A stretch of DNA of 64,000 nucleotides from Demequina silvatica (GCF_000971215.1 NZ_BBMA01000006.1:228965-292964), one strand, 5' to 3'. Shown: positions 41,958 to 51,202, counted from the first letter of the stretch. The notes: generated by a model from the letters alone, not told the origin. A program made the numbers and translations.

Positions 41958-42442
41958 GCTATCGCACCATAGCGCACGCGAGCCGCGCTGCGCATGTTCG
42001 CGGTGCTCAGAGCTGTGGCGCAGCCGTGCTCACATGGGACAGCGTCGGCACCAAGGTGACCATCTCCCGCGCTTCGACCGGCAGGGGAACGCCGTTCCGC
42101 GGCAAGTTGTGCTGCAGCCCGCGTGCGGGCGCATGCGTACTGCCCGGACGATGCGCACGGGCTTGCGGATGACACGGAGGCACTCCAGATCATCGGTACC
42201 GGGGGCGACGTGTCGCAGACCTCCGACCCGGTCCGCGCCGGCGCGACCGTCGCGCCAGCGTCCTCACCGACGACGCTGCCCACCAGCCCGGATCACCGGC
42301 ATCGCAGGCCCAGCGCGTGTCGCGAAGCATATTTATGCATATTTGCATAGGACGTTGCACCCAGCATGGCGCTTCCTTATTGTCGTGATTGCCCAGTCGG
42401 AGCCCATCGAGCGGCTCGACCGAACTTGTGCAAAGGAGCGCA
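41958..42442. other. 485-bp stretch with no supported gene; promoter region of the second DUF1593 gene
   Basis: No recognisable protein or RNA in 41958-42310. One plus-strand frame around 42123-42290 has protein-like composition but no family and no ribosome-binding site, so it may be a gene remnant. An abrupt AT-rich island follows at 42325-42350, then a promoter. Confidence 0.5.
42329..42383 (+). promoter_or_regulatory. Promoter and AT-rich element of the second DUF1593 gene
   Basis: ATATTTATGCA (42329-42339) differs by one base from ATATTAATGCA upstream of the first DUF1593 gene, and TGCATAGG follows at 42344-42351 as it also occurs there. A -35 TTGCAC (42355-42360) and -10 TATTGT (42378-42383) are 17 bp apart. 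Here the element is upstream of the promoter; in the first gene it is downstream. Confidence 0.55.
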
Positions 42443-44050
42443 ATGAACGGCATCATCCCTGCCCACGTCGGCAGCACATTCTCACAGCGCACGTCGTCGA
42501 CAAAGCGCGCGACGTCTCTGGTCGCCATGGCCTGCGCCGTGGCGACGGCGGCCTGCCTCGCGCCAGCTGCCGCTGCCGCGCCAGTTGAGGTGGCGAGCGC
42601 ACCGGCACACTCACCGAAGCCCTTCGTCAACGAGGGCAAGCCCCGCACCATCATCACCACGGACGGCGAGATCGACGATCTTGAGTCGTTCGTACGAGCG
42701 CTCTACTACGCGAACGAGGTCTCGCTCGAGGGCATCGTGCTGAGCAGCTCGAAGTTCCACTGGAAGGGCAACGGCGACGATGTCCCGTGGTTCAACTGGA
42801 CCGATGAGCAGTGGGTGTTCGACTACATCGACGCATATGCCGAGGAGTACCCGAACCTCATCAAGCACGCCAAGGGCTACCCGAGCCCGGAGACCCTGCG
42901 CTCCCTCGTCAAGGTGGGCAACATCGAGAACGTCGGCGAGATGGAGAAGGTGACCGAAGGCTCGGAGCTCATCAAGGAGGCGATTCTCAAGGATGACCCG
43001 GACAGGCTCTTCATCCAGGTGTGGGGCGGACCGAACACGACGGCGCGCGCCCTCAAGTCGATCGAGGAGGAGTACGCAGGAACCCCGGGTTGGCCCGCGA
43101 TCCAGGCGGAGATCTCCCGCAAGGTTGTGCTCTACAACATCCTCGATCAGGACCCGACGCTCGGCTCGTACATCCGGCCCAACTGGCCGGACATCAAGGT
43201 CATCGACAACCTGACCCAATTCGAGTCGCTCGCATACTCATGGCGGCGCGCGGGCGTGCCTGCGGACCAGGCGGCCTACCTCAAGGGCAGCTTCATCGGT
43301 CCGAACATCATCACCGACCACGGTCCACTTGCGTCGAAGTACATCGGATTCGGCGACGGCAAGACGCTGAACATGGGACGGCCCGCCGAGAACTTCGTCG
43401 CCGACCCCACGTGGATGTCCTTCTACGAGGGGATCTTCGGCGGACCGATCGACACCTACGACTTCGTCTCGGAAGGCGACTCTCCGTCTTTCATGGCGCT
43501 GTTCGACTTCAACGGCCTACGCAGCAGCGAGGACCCGTCCTGGGGCGGCTGGGGCGGCCGTTTCGAGGCCACCTCGACCGGCTGGGCAGACGCGCCCGAC
43601 ACCGATATGGCCACCGGAGAGCTGGACGCCAACCTCGCGCAGACGCGCTGGATCAGCGCATTCCAGCGCGACTTCGCGGCGCGGGCCGACTGGGGCTCGA
43701 CTCCCCGGTACGAGGACGCGAACCACCTGCCTCTCACCAAGGTCGCATCCGGTCTCGACCTCTCGCGGAAGGCTGGCGCCACCGTCGTGCTGAGTGCGGT
43801 CGGCAAGGACCCCGACGGTGATCGGCTCACCTATCGGTGGTGGCAGTACCTGGATGCCGGAACCTACGAGGGCACGGTGCCGATCAGCGGCGCCGACACC
43901 ACGCAGGCCAAGTTGCGGGTGCCCATCGATGCGCAGCCAGGGGACACCATCCACATCATCCTGGAGGTGACCGACGATGGCTCGCCCGCTCTGACGACGT
44001 ACGAGCGTGTGGTGCTCACCGTGAGCGGCTCGAAGGGCAAGCACCGCTAG
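42443..44050 (+). CDS. Secreted DUF1593 / Sde182-type nucleoside-hydrolase-like protein (paralogue 2)
   Basis: 535-residue exported protein with a long Sec signal (basic S-T-K-R then a hydrophobic segment; cleavage near residue 46 after an alanine run). The nucleoside-hydrolase-like domain begins at T-T-D-G-E-I-D-D (72-79). The shared core motif W-G-G-W-G-G-R-F-E (about 370) and the C-terminal beta-sandwich (G-K-D-P-D-G-D) follow. It is strongly similar to paralogue 1 along its whole length. AAAGGAG precedes the ATG at 42443, so an earlier in-frame start is not needed. Monocistronic, ended by a strong hairpin. Function inferred only. Confidence 0.85.
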   Translation: MNGIIPAHVGSTFSQRTSSTKRATSLVAMACAVATAACLAPAAAAAPVEVASAPAHSPKPFVNEGKPRTIITTDGEIDDLESFVRALYYANEVSLEGIVLSSSKFHWKGNGDDVPWFNWTDEQWVFDYIDAYAEEYPNLIKHAKGYPSPETLRSLVKVGNIENVGEMEKVTEGSELIKEAILKDDPDRLFIQVWGGPNTTARALKSIEEEYAGTPGWPAIQAEISRKVVLYNILDQDPTLGSYIRPNWPDIKVIDNLTQFESLAYSWRRAGVPADQAAYLKGSFIGPNIITDHGPLASKYIGFGDGKTLNMGRPAENFVADPTWMSFYEGIFGGPIDTYDFVSEGDSPSFMALFDFNGLRSSEDPSWGGWGGRFEATSTGWADAPDTDMATGELDANLAQTRWISAFQRDFAARADWGSTPRYEDANHLPLTKVASGLDLSRKAGATVVLSAVGKDPDGDRLTYRWWQYLDAGTYEGTVPISGADTTQAKLRVPIDAQPGDTIHIILEVTDDGSPALTTYERVVLTVSGSKGKHR

Positions 44051-44057
44051 TCGGACC

Positions 44058-44101
44058 GGCGCCGAGGGAGGCATGTCCTCCCGCTTTCCTCCCTCGGCGC
44101 C
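44058..44101. terminator. Bidirectional hairpin terminator
   Basis: A 14-bp perfect stem (44058-44071 with 44088-44101) between the convergent DUF1593 gene and serine hydrolase gene. Confidence 0.78.
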
Positions 44102-44133
44102 GACCCTTCACCCGGCGAACGCACGGACACCAC

Positions 44134-45267
44134 TCACAGGTCCATGGCCCCCAGGTCTCGGGCGATGCGGATCGCGCGGGCGTCGCCGCCGCCGGGCCAC
44201 GCGCCGCGGGCGATGGTGAAGCCGAACGCGATGCGCGTCTCCGGGTCGACGCAGCCGACCGCGCCGGCGGCGCCGTCGTGGCCGAAGCTGCGCACGCCGC
44301 CCCAGCCGAGCTGCGCGCTCTGCTTCTGGAACACGATGCCGTGCGCCCGGTCCGCCTGGCCGAGCACCACGTCGGTGCCGCGCACCTGCTGCTCGCCCAC
44401 GCGCGCGACGGTGTCCTCGGTGAGCAGCGGCTCGGCGCCGTCGATCCCGGTGACGCAGCCGGCGAACAGGGACGCGATCCCGCGCGCGGACACGGAGGCG
44501 GAGACGCCCGGGTGGCCGAACCGCCACGAGCGCTCGTCGTTCGCGGCGTCGACCTCGGCTCCCGGCCGCACCGCGCCGAACACGAGCGCGCCCATCGGGT
44601 TGAACGGCGACTCCTCCGCGGCGGCTCCCTCGGGCGGCACCATCGGAAGCGTCGCGACGCGGCGGTGGTCGAGCTCCGGCGGAAGCCCCAGGTAGAAGTC
44701 GACCCCCAGGACGGAGCGGACGTCCTGCTCGTAGACCTCGTGGAGCGTCCGGCCGGTCGCGCGGAAGATCAGCTCCGACGCGAGGTTGCCGATGGTGATG
44801 CCGTGGTACCCGAACGAGCTCCCGGGCCGCCACAGGGGCCACGCGGCCGCGAGCGCGTCAGCCGCGGCGTGGTGGTCGAGCAGCTGGTCCCAGCTCAGCG
44901 CAGGCGTGGTCTCCGCGAGCCCCGCCTGGTGGGACAGGAGCTGGCGGACGGTGACGCGGTCCTTGCCTCGCACACCGAACTCCGGCCAGTAATCGGCGAC
45001 GAGCGCGTCAAGGTCGAGCGCTCCACGCTGCACCAGCAGCGCCACGGTCATCCCGATGGAGTTCTTCGACACCGAGAAGGGCGTCATCAGGGAGTCGGCA
45101 CCCAGGTGCGAGCCGCCCTGCGCGTCGAGGATGAGACGGCCGTCCTTGTATGCCGCGATCTGGAAGGACAGGTCGTCGTCGGCCGCGAGGTAGCCCTCGA
45201 GGCGGTCGACCACCTCCTCCAGCCGCGGGTCGGCGTAGCCCTTGAGTGCGTGCGTCAGCGTCTCCAT
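44134..45267 (-). CDS. Serine hydrolase of the beta-lactamase/class C esterase family
   Basis: 377-residue cytoplasmic enzyme (no signal peptide). The nucleophile motif S-V-S-K (about 66-69) matches SxxK, and F-G-Y-H-G-I (about 155) supplies the second-motif Tyr. Many such proteins are esterases or transesterases rather than antibiotic hydrolases. It lies two bases downstream of a nucleoside hydrolase gene; the ATG at 45267 fits AAGGA spacing better than the overlapping GTG at 45273. In context it may remove acyl groups from imported glycosides before cleavage (inference). Confidence 0.8.
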   Translation of the reverse strand: METLTHALKGYADPRLEEVVDRLEGYLAADDDLSFQIAAYKDGRLILDAQGGSHLGADSLMTPFSVSKNSIGMTVALLVQRGALDLDALVADYWPEFGVRGKDRVTVRQLLSHQAGLAETTPALSWDQLLDHHAAADALAAAWPLWRPGSSFGYHGITIGNLASELIFRATGRTLHEVYEQDVRSVLGVDFYLGLPPELDHRRVATLPMVPPEGAAAEESPFNPMGALVFGAVRPGAEVDAANDERSWRFGHPGVSASVSARGIASLFAGCVTGIDGAEPLLTEDTVARVGEQQVRGTDVVLGQADRAHGIVFQKQSAQLGWGGVRSFGHDGAAGAVGCVDPETRIAFGFTIARGAWPGGGDARAIRIARDLGAMDL

Positions 45268-45269
45268 CG

Positions 45270-46307
45270 TCACTGTCCTTCCTGCCAGGTTGCCAGCTCC
45301 GCGAGCTTCGCACGGAGGTCGTCGAGGGTGAGGCGGTTGTCCACCGCGGTGTAGACGCGCATGGGCCGCCCGTCCGGGCGGTCCGCGTAGAGCCCCTCCG
45401 CATCGATGCGGGGGGTGGGCCGCGTCTCGTAGCAACTCGAGGCCGGATCCGGCTCGAACGCGGTCTGGAGCGCGGTGAGGAGCACCAGCGGCTGGTCGCC
45501 GATCACGTACGTCTCGCCCGCATTCATGCCGAACGCGGCGAGCATGCGGCCCACCTCGAGCAGCTCGTCGTAGAGGTACGCACCCACGGGCCCGAGCGGC
45601 TTGATGCCGGTGCGCAGCTCCGCGAAGCTCACGATCGCCTGGCGGTACGCGGGGCGCGGCACCTGCCAGATCGGGATCGCGGAGTCGCCGAACACGGCCT
45701 GCGCGGCGGGGATGTCGATGGTGAGGTTGTACTCGGCCGCCGGCACGCCGGGAGCGATGATCCCGAGCCCGGGGTGCTCCGAGCCGCCGATCCACACGAG
45801 CGTCATGCGCTCCGCGATCGCCGGCTCGATGAGCAGCGCCGAGGCGAGGTCGGTGAGGCCGCCGCCGGCCGCGTAGTAGAGGGGTCGCCGGTCGTCGCGC
45901 AGCGCCTCGGCGATGATCGCGCGGGCGGCGGGGGTGTCGCGAGGCGTCGCGGGGTCCGCGAGCGCGGCCTCCGCGCCGGCGACGATGCGGCCGTCGCCGT
46001 CGATCCCCATGCGGGCCAGGACGTCGCGCACCACGAGCGCGCCGTTCGCAGCCTGGCGGTCGCTGGGGTCCCACGGCTCGCCCTCGTGGAGGTGCGAGGA
46101 GACGATGAGCGGGATCTCGACGCTGGGCGAGAGCAGGTGGTGGACCAGCTGGAACAGGTCATCCGGGTCGCCCATGAAGTCGTTGTCGATGATCACGCGG
46201 GTGCGCGGGTTGCGTTCGACCTCGGTGAGCCAGGGGATCTCGCCGATCCGCCACCGGCGCTCGGGAGCGATCCCGTGGTCGGCATCGGGGGTGGGCAAGC
46301 GCGTCAT
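45270..46307 (-). CDS. Nucleoside-hydrolase-family protein (paralogue 2)
   Basis: 345-residue cytoplasmic protein similar to the one at 32731-33774, with the Asp cluster D-N-D-F-M-G-D-P-D-D (41-50) and I-G-G-S-E-H. Its leader also shares ATGCAGGAGTC-ACGATGAC with that paralogue. The internal ATG at 46307, spaced from AGGAG, is taken as start; the ATG at 46322 is the alternative. It is the first gene of a two-gene operon with a serine hydrolase and divergent from TetR1. The substrate is unknown; a furanosyl bond is expected from the fold. Confidence 0.85.
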   Translation of the reverse strand: MTRLPTPDADHGIAPERRWRIGEIPWLTEVERNPRTRVIIDNDFMGDPDDLFQLVHHLLSPSVEIPLIVSSHLHEGEPWDPSDRQAANGALVVRDVLARMGIDGDGRIVAGAEAALADPATPRDTPAARAIIAEALRDDRRPLYYAAGGGLTDLASALLIEPAIAERMTLVWIGGSEHPGLGIIAPGVPAAEYNLTIDIPAAQAVFGDSAIPIWQVPRPAYRQAIVSFAELRTGIKPLGPVGAYLYDELLEVGRMLAAFGMNAGETYVIGDQPLVLLTALQTAFEPDPASSCYETRPTPRIDAEGLYADRPDGRPMRVYTAVDNRLTLDDLRAKLAELATWQEGQ

Positions 46308-46323
46308 CGTCGACTCCTGCATA

Positions 46324-46332
46324 TTGATTCAA
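46324..46332. promoter_or_regulatory. Small palindrome in the TetR1 divergent region
   Basis: TTGATTCAA, symmetric about the central T, lies 17 bp upstream of the second nucleoside hydrolase start and 179 bp from TetR1. It stands out in an AT-rich island (46320-46345). It may be the TetR1 operator; evidence is positional only. Confidence 0.3.
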
Positions 46333-46510
46333 ATAAGCATGTAGAGTGCTTCGTGCCAGTGAACCGTGCCGGGCGCGCGGTGTCAATCGGCCGCGAGGGT
46401 CGATGTGAAACGATGTCGCTTCCGCGCCGCGCGGGGTACAGTGGTGGAAATGCGAGCGTGCGCTCGGTTTTCCGGGGGGAAGACGGGACGCACGCGCCAA
46501 GGGAGGCAGC

Positions 46511-47146
46511 ATGGCGACGACGCCGAAGACGCGAGGACCCCGCGGGCCCTACGCGAAGACCCGCGCGACCAAGCAGAAGATCCTCGACGCCGCCCTGCTG
46601 GTGTTCGCAGAGTCGGGCTTCCGCTCCGGCTCGCTCCGCGAGGTCGCCGAGCGCGTGGGACTGTCCGACGCGGGCCTGCTCCACCACTACCCGACCAAGG
46701 CGGCGCTGCTCATCGCGACCCTCCAGCACCGCGACGACGTCGCGACCCGCGACTTCCACGTCGACACCGCGGACGGCCGGTCGCTCATCCAGAACATGAT
46801 CGACATCACCGAGCGCAACATGAACCAGCCCGGCGTGGTGGAGCTCTACTGCACGCTGTCCGCGGAGGCGACCACCCCGGACCACCCGGCGCACGGCTAC
46901 TTCATCGAGCGGTACGACTGGGTGCGCGATCTGGTGACAGGTGCGTTCAAGCAGCTCCAGGCCGAAGGCGGGCTGCGCGACGGCATCGAGCCTCGGAGCA
47001 CCGCGATCCACCTGGTGTCCCTCATGGACGGGCTGCAGGTGCAGTGGCTGCTCAACCGCGACAGCGTCGATATGACGGTCGAGGTCAAGCGCTACCTCGA
47101 CACGCTGGTGATCGAGCCGTTCCGCGCGCCCGACCGGCTCGCCTGA
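46511..47146 (+). CDS. TetR-family transcriptional regulator 1
   Basis: 211-residue regulator. The N-terminal helix-turn-helix (about 17-60) includes I-L-D-A-A-L-L-V-F-A, V-A-E-R-V-G-L-S-D-A-G-L-L-H-H-Y. The ligand domain is alpha-helical and ends with L-M-D-G-L-Q-V-Q-W-L-L. GGGAGG precedes the ATG. It is divergent from the nucleoside hydrolase-serine hydrolase operon and convergent with the GH43/GH3/Dpp operon, either of which it could control. Its C-terminal motif is shared with TetR2 (58302-58958), suggesting related ligands. Confidence 0.9.
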   Translation: MATTPKTRGPRGPYAKTRATKQKILDAALLVFAESGFRSGSLREVAERVGLSDAGLLHHYPTKAALLIATLQHRDDVATRDFHVDTADGRSLIQNMIDITERNMNQPGVVELYCTLSAEATTPDHPAHGYFIERYDWVRDLVTGAFKQLQAEGGLRDGIEPRSTAIHLVSLMDGLQVQWLLNRDSVDMTVEVKRYLDTLVIEPFRAPDRLA

Positions 47147-47172
47147 GCCGCGCCGGTCGCCCGAGGGGTGCC

Positions 47173-47201
47173 GGCGGGGAAGGGGCGCTCCTCCCCCGCC
47201 G
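47173..47201. terminator. Bidirectional hairpin terminator
   Basis: GGCGGGGAAGG pairs with CCTCCCCCGCC (one mismatch) between the convergent TetR1 and GH43 genes. Confidence 0.6.
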
Positions 47202-47210
47202 ACGGCGGCG

Positions 47211-48716
47211 CTACGCGTCAGATCCCTCATAGCGCCACCCCTCGAAGGACACGTCGCCCCTCAGCGCGACGAGCCCCACCACGCGACCGGTGAAGGATCC
47301 GGCGGTCTCCGCGGACAGCGAGCGCCCGTCGACCTCGGCGAGCACGTGCTCGACCCCTCCCGCGCGTGCGATCAACCGCACCACGTCGCTGGTCACCATC
47401 GACACGAAGGCGGTCGCCTCCGGCCGCACCGCGGCCAGCTCGAGCTCCACGGGCCCGGCCGGCACGGTGACGGAGGCCACGCGCTCGAAGCCGGGGACGA
47501 CCGCGCGCGCGGTCACCTCGGTGACGTCGCCGCGGCCCTCCGCCACCACCTCGTAGAACGTCGCCTCGTCGTACCTCACCGCGAGGCCGCCCGCCGCATC
47601 GTCCACCCTCACCGTCACCCGGACGGACGCGGTCTGGTGGAGCTGCCGCCTGCCCACGAACACGGGTGCGAGGGCGTCCATGCCGGTGCCCTCGCCGCGC
47701 AGGGTGAGCGCGCCGGGGCGCTCGACGGGTGAGATCACGGACGCAGGCGTGCGGCGCACGGCCATCCAGCCGCCGTCGAGAGGCGCACCCAGGTCGATCT
47801 CCTCGACCACGTCGCCGGGGCGCGGGGCGAGCAGCACCGGGTCCGCCTCGGGCCAGCCGTCGACCCAGCGCACGCGCGTGTGGAACGTCTCGCGGCCGAG
47901 CGCGGAGAACGACCGCACCGCGCCGCGCGGCCGCACGCCCAGCAGCACCATGAGCCACTCGCCGTCCGGCGTCTCGACCAGGTCGCCATGGCCGGTGTTC
48001 TGGACGGGGCGGTCCGTGCCGCGCGCGGTGAGGATCGGGTTGGCCGGGCCGTTCTCGAACGGGCCGTGCGGGTCGCGCGAGCGTGCGATCGACACGCTGT
48101 GGCCGCGCTCGGTGCCGCCCTCGGCGATCATGAGGTACCACCAGCCGTCGCGCTTGTAGACGTGCGGGGCCTCGGGGAACATGCCGCCGGTGCCCACCTG
48201 GAGCGAGCGCTTCTCCGACAGCACCGCGCCCGTCGCGAGGTCCACGTCCACCTGGCGGATGCCGGTGTGCTTCCCGAAGTCCTCGCCCGTGGTCACCAGG
48301 CCGGAGTAGGTGACGAACGCGACCCCGGAGTCGTCCCAGTTGAGGTCGGGGTCGATCCCCTCGATCTCCCCGATCAGCACGCCGTCGTCCCACGGGCCGG
48401 CGGGGTCGATCGCGGAGTACACCACGCAGCCCCGGCCCATCGCGATGGTCACGATCACGTAGAAGACGCCGTCGCGGTGCCGGATGGTCGGCGCCCACAC
48501 GCCGCCGGCGGTCGACACCTCCTCGAGCTCGGCCTGCTCCGGGCGGGTGACGACGTTCCCGATCCGCTCCCACTCGACCAGGTCCGTCGACCGGTAGACG
48601 GGGATGCCGGGCAGGTACTCGAACGTGGACGTCACTATGTAATAGGTGTCGCCCACGCGGACCACGGACGGGTCCGGGTTGAAGCCCGGCAGCAGCGGGT
48701 TGGGGATCGCGGTCAT
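47211..48716 (-). CDS. GH43-family beta-xylosidase / alpha-L-arabinofuranosidase
   Basis: 501-residue intracellular enzyme (no signal peptide). The five-bladed propeller begins N-P-D-P-S-V-V-R-V-G-D-T-Y-Y (about 14-27, the first Asp being the general base), followed by S-T-F-E-Y-L-P-G and F-P-E-A-P-H (about 175, the acid Glu). A C-terminal beta-sandwich from about residue 310 is typical of GH43 xylosidases. The ATG overlaps the GH3 stop. Last gene of the Dpp-GH3-GH43 operon, so it works on imported oligosaccharides; xylosidase versus arabinofuranosidase cannot be settled here. Confidence 0.9.
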   Translation of the reverse strand: MTAIPNPLLPGFNPDPSVVRVGDTYYIVTSTFEYLPGIPVYRSTDLVEWERIGNVVTRPEQAELEEVSTAGGVWAPTIRHRDGVFYVIVTIAMGRGCVVYSAIDPAGPWDDGVLIGEIEGIDPDLNWDDSGVAFVTYSGLVTTGEDFGKHTGIRQVDVDLATGAVLSEKRSLQVGTGGMFPEAPHVYKRDGWWYLMIAEGGTERGHSVSIARSRDPHGPFENGPANPILTARGTDRPVQNTGHGDLVETPDGEWLMVLLGVRPRGAVRSFSALGRETFHTRVRWVDGWPEADPVLLAPRPGDVVEEIDLGAPLDGGWMAVRRTPASVISPVERPGALTLRGEGTGMDALAPVFVGRRQLHQTASVRVTVRVDDAAGGLAVRYDEATFYEVVAEGRGDVTEVTARAVVPGFERVASVTVPAGPVELELAAVRPEATAFVSMVTSDVVRLIARAGGVEHVLAEVDGRSLSAETAGSFTGRVVGLVALRGDVSFEGWRYEGSDA

Positions 48717-51160
48717 CGCGCGTCGACCTCGGCGGTGAGCGGCAGGTCCGCGGCCGTGGTGCCGGCACGCAGCGTGAACGTGCCGCCCTCGACCTGCCAG
48801 CCGCCGTCCCAGTGCGCGAGGGCACGGTGGGGGAGGACGATGCGCAGGCGGGCCTCCTCGGCCACGTCCAGGCGGGCGACGGCGTGGCCCACGTACCAGC
48901 GGACGGGACGCTCGACGGTCGAGCCGTCGCGCTCGGCGAACAGCTGCACCACGTGCTTGCCGGCGCGGTCGCCGGTGTTGCGCACGGTGACCTCGACGGT
49001 CGCGTCGCGGTCCGCGGTCACCGGGCCGTCGACCGTGAGGTCGAAGGCCTCGAAGGTCGCATAGCCGGCGCCGTGCCCGAACCAGTAGGCGGGCGTCGCG
49101 CCGGCACGCAGCCAGGCGCGGTAGCCCACGTGGATCCCCTCGTCGTAGGTGAGCACGCCGTCGACGGGGGTGACGTCGAGGACAGGGACGTCCGCCTCGG
49201 TGGCGGGCCACGTGGTGGGGAGGCGTCCGCCGGGCTCGACCACGCCGGTGAGGATGTCGACGAGCGCGTGCCCGAACTCCTGCCCGCCGAACCAGCCGAC
49301 CAGCACCGCGCCCACGCGCTCGCGCCACGGCATCAGCACCGGCGAGCCGGCGTTCACGATCACCACGGTGCGGGGGTTCGCGGCCGCGACGGCCTCGACC
49401 AGCGCGTCCTGGTGGCCGGGAAGCGCGAGGGAGTCGCGGTCGAAGCCCTCGGACTCGACCTTCTCGTTGGTGCCCACCACCACGACGGCGACGTCCGACT
49501 CCGCCGCCACCCGGGCGGCCTCCGCGATCATCTCCTCGGGCGAGGACTGGACCGGACGCGTGCCCACGGTGAACGCGAGGGCCCCGGCCAGCGCATCGTC
49601 CCTCTCGCCCAGGTCCACCTCGAAGCGGACCTCGACGGGGACGCCGGCGCGCAGCGAGACCGGCACGCCTGTCGGGCGCGGCGACAGCAGGGCGGCACCT
49701 AGGTCGTCGCCCTCGGGCGTGAGCATCTCGTCGATGCGGAGCTCGCCGTCGATCCACAGGCGGGCGTGGCCGGTGACGGCGCAGCCGAGCTCGACCTCGG
49801 CGTCCCCCTTGGGGACCAGCGTGAAGTCGGTCTCGACGCGGCGGCTGGCGGCGATCGGGGCGTCGCCGCCGAACCAGACGAACTCGGTCGCAAGGCGGTC
49901 CTCCGCGAACAGCTCGCCGCCGTCCGCGTCGCGGAACGTGACGCGCGCGCCGGGACCGCCGGTGACGGGGTTGACCAGCACGTCGCCCTGCAGGCCCGCG
50001 AGCCCCACCTGGTTGATCGCGCCCACGGAGTAGCGGACGTCGCCGCCGGGCAGCGCCTTGACCAGGCACTCGAGCGGCGGGTCGACACGCTCGGGCACCA
50101 CCGTGGCGGAGCCGCCGCCCTGGGTGCGGGCCTGCTCGGCGTTGGAGCCGAGCACCGCGACCGAGCGGAGCGCGGAGGCGTCCCACGGGAGCAGGCCGCG
50201 GTTCTCGAGGAGCACCATGCCCTCGGCCGAGGCCTCACGGGCGAACGTGGGGCCGTCCTCGGCCTGCACCTCCGCGGGTGCCGAGTCGCCGAGCGCGCCC
50301 ACGCGCTGCGCGAGGCGGAGGATGCGACGCACTTTGTCGTCGACCGCGGCCTCGGGGACCTCGCCGGCCTCGACGGCCTTGACCAGCGCTGCGCCCCACG
50401 GGCCGTGCGGCCCGGGCATCACCAGGTGCTGGTCCGCCTTCGCGGAGTCGATGGTGCGGACGGCGGTCCAGTCGGAGACCACCACGCCGTCGAAGCCCCA
50501 CTCGTCGACCAGCGGGCTGGTGAGGAGGTCGTTCTCGGTCGCGGTGACGCCGTTGATCGAGTTGTAGGCGCTCATCACCAGCCAGGCGCGCGACTCCACG
50601 ACCGCCCGCTCGAAGGCGAGGAGGTAGACCTCGCGCAGCGCACGCTCGGAGACCTCGACGTTCGCGGTGTAGCGCTCCGTCTCGAAGTCGTTCGCGACGT
50701 AGTGCTTGGGCGTCGCGCCCACGCCCGCGTCCTGGAGGCCGTTCACGTAGGCGGCGGCGAGGTCGGCAGTGAAGCGCGGGTCCTCGCTGAACGCCTCGAA
50801 GTGGCGGCCGCCCAGCGGCGAGCGGTGGATGTTGATGGTGGGGCCGAGCACCACGTCGACGCCCTTGCGGCGGGCCTCGGCGGCCGCGACGCGGCCGTAG
50901 CGGTACGCGATCGCGGGGTCGAAGGACGCGGAGAGGGACGATGCGCTGGGCAGGTTGAGCGACGGGGAACGCTCGTCCCACACGGGGCCGCGCACGCCCG
51001 ACGGACCGTCGGACAAGGTCATCGACCGCAGGCCGATGCTCTCGATCGGGACGGTCGACCAGAAGTCGCGGCCGGTGAGCAGCTCGACCTTCTCCTCGAG
51101 GGAGAGGCGGGCGATGAGGGCGTCGAGGTCGGCGGCGACCTCGATGTCGGGGGTGGTCAT
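48713..51160 (-). CDS. GH3-family beta-glycosidase with PA14-like insert
   Basis: 815-residue intracellular GH3 enzyme. The catalytic nucleophile Asp lies in V-V-V-S-D-W-T-A-V (about 228-236). K-H-Y-V-A-N-D-F-E (about 157) binds substrate. The second domain contains L-E-N-R-G-L-L-P-W and the acid/base region V-V-G-T-N-E-K-V-E-S-E-G. A PA14-like insertion (about 385-530) and a C-terminal fibronectin-like domain complete the beta-glucosidase/xylosidase architecture. The gene sits 42 bp after the ATPase gene and overlaps GH43. Copies of the 12-mer lie at 49591 and 50936. Confidence 0.92.
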   Translation of the reverse strand: MTTPDIEVAADLDALIARLSLEEKVELLTGRDFWSTVPIESIGLRSMTLSDGPSGVRGPVWDERSPSLNLPSASSLSASFDPAIAYRYGRVAAAEARRKGVDVVLGPTINIHRSPLGGRHFEAFSEDPRFTADLAAAYVNGLQDAGVGATPKHYVANDFETERYTANVEVSERALREVYLLAFERAVVESRAWLVMSAYNSINGVTATENDLLTSPLVDEWGFDGVVVSDWTAVRTIDSAKADQHLVMPGPHGPWGAALVKAVEAGEVPEAAVDDKVRRILRLAQRVGALGDSAPAEVQAEDGPTFAREASAEGMVLLENRGLLPWDASALRSVAVLGSNAEQARTQGGGSATVVPERVDPPLECLVKALPGGDVRYSVGAINQVGLAGLQGDVLVNPVTGGPGARVTFRDADGGELFAEDRLATEFVWFGGDAPIAASRRVETDFTLVPKGDAEVELGCAVTGHARLWIDGELRIDEMLTPEGDDLGAALLSPRPTGVPVSLRAGVPVEVRFEVDLGERDDALAGALAFTVGTRPVQSSPEEMIAEAARVAAESDVAVVVVGTNEKVESEGFDRDSLALPGHQDALVEAVAAANPRTVVIVNAGSPVLMPWRERVGAVLVGWFGGQEFGHALVDILTGVVEPGGRLPTTWPATEADVPVLDVTPVDGVLTYDEGIHVGYRAWLRAGATPAYWFGHGAGYATFEAFDLTVDGPVTADRDATVEVTVRNTGDRAGKHVVQLFAERDGSTVERPVRWYVGHAVARLDVAEEARLRIVLPHRALAHWDGGWQVEGGTFTLRAGTTAADLPLTAEVDAR

Positions 51161-51202
51161 GCGATGTTCCTTACGTGTGGTGCGTGGCTGGTCGGGCGCG
51201 CC

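Noticed and set aside
42034..42300. Possible small gene upstream of the second DUF1593 gene
   Set aside because: Open in more than one frame but with no family, ribosome-binding site or promoter; at best a remnant.
44134..45267. Antibiotic-resistance beta-lactamase
   Set aside because: No signal peptide, the second motif is Y-H-G rather than Y-A/S-N, and the operon context is glycoside catabolism; an esterase-like role is more likely.
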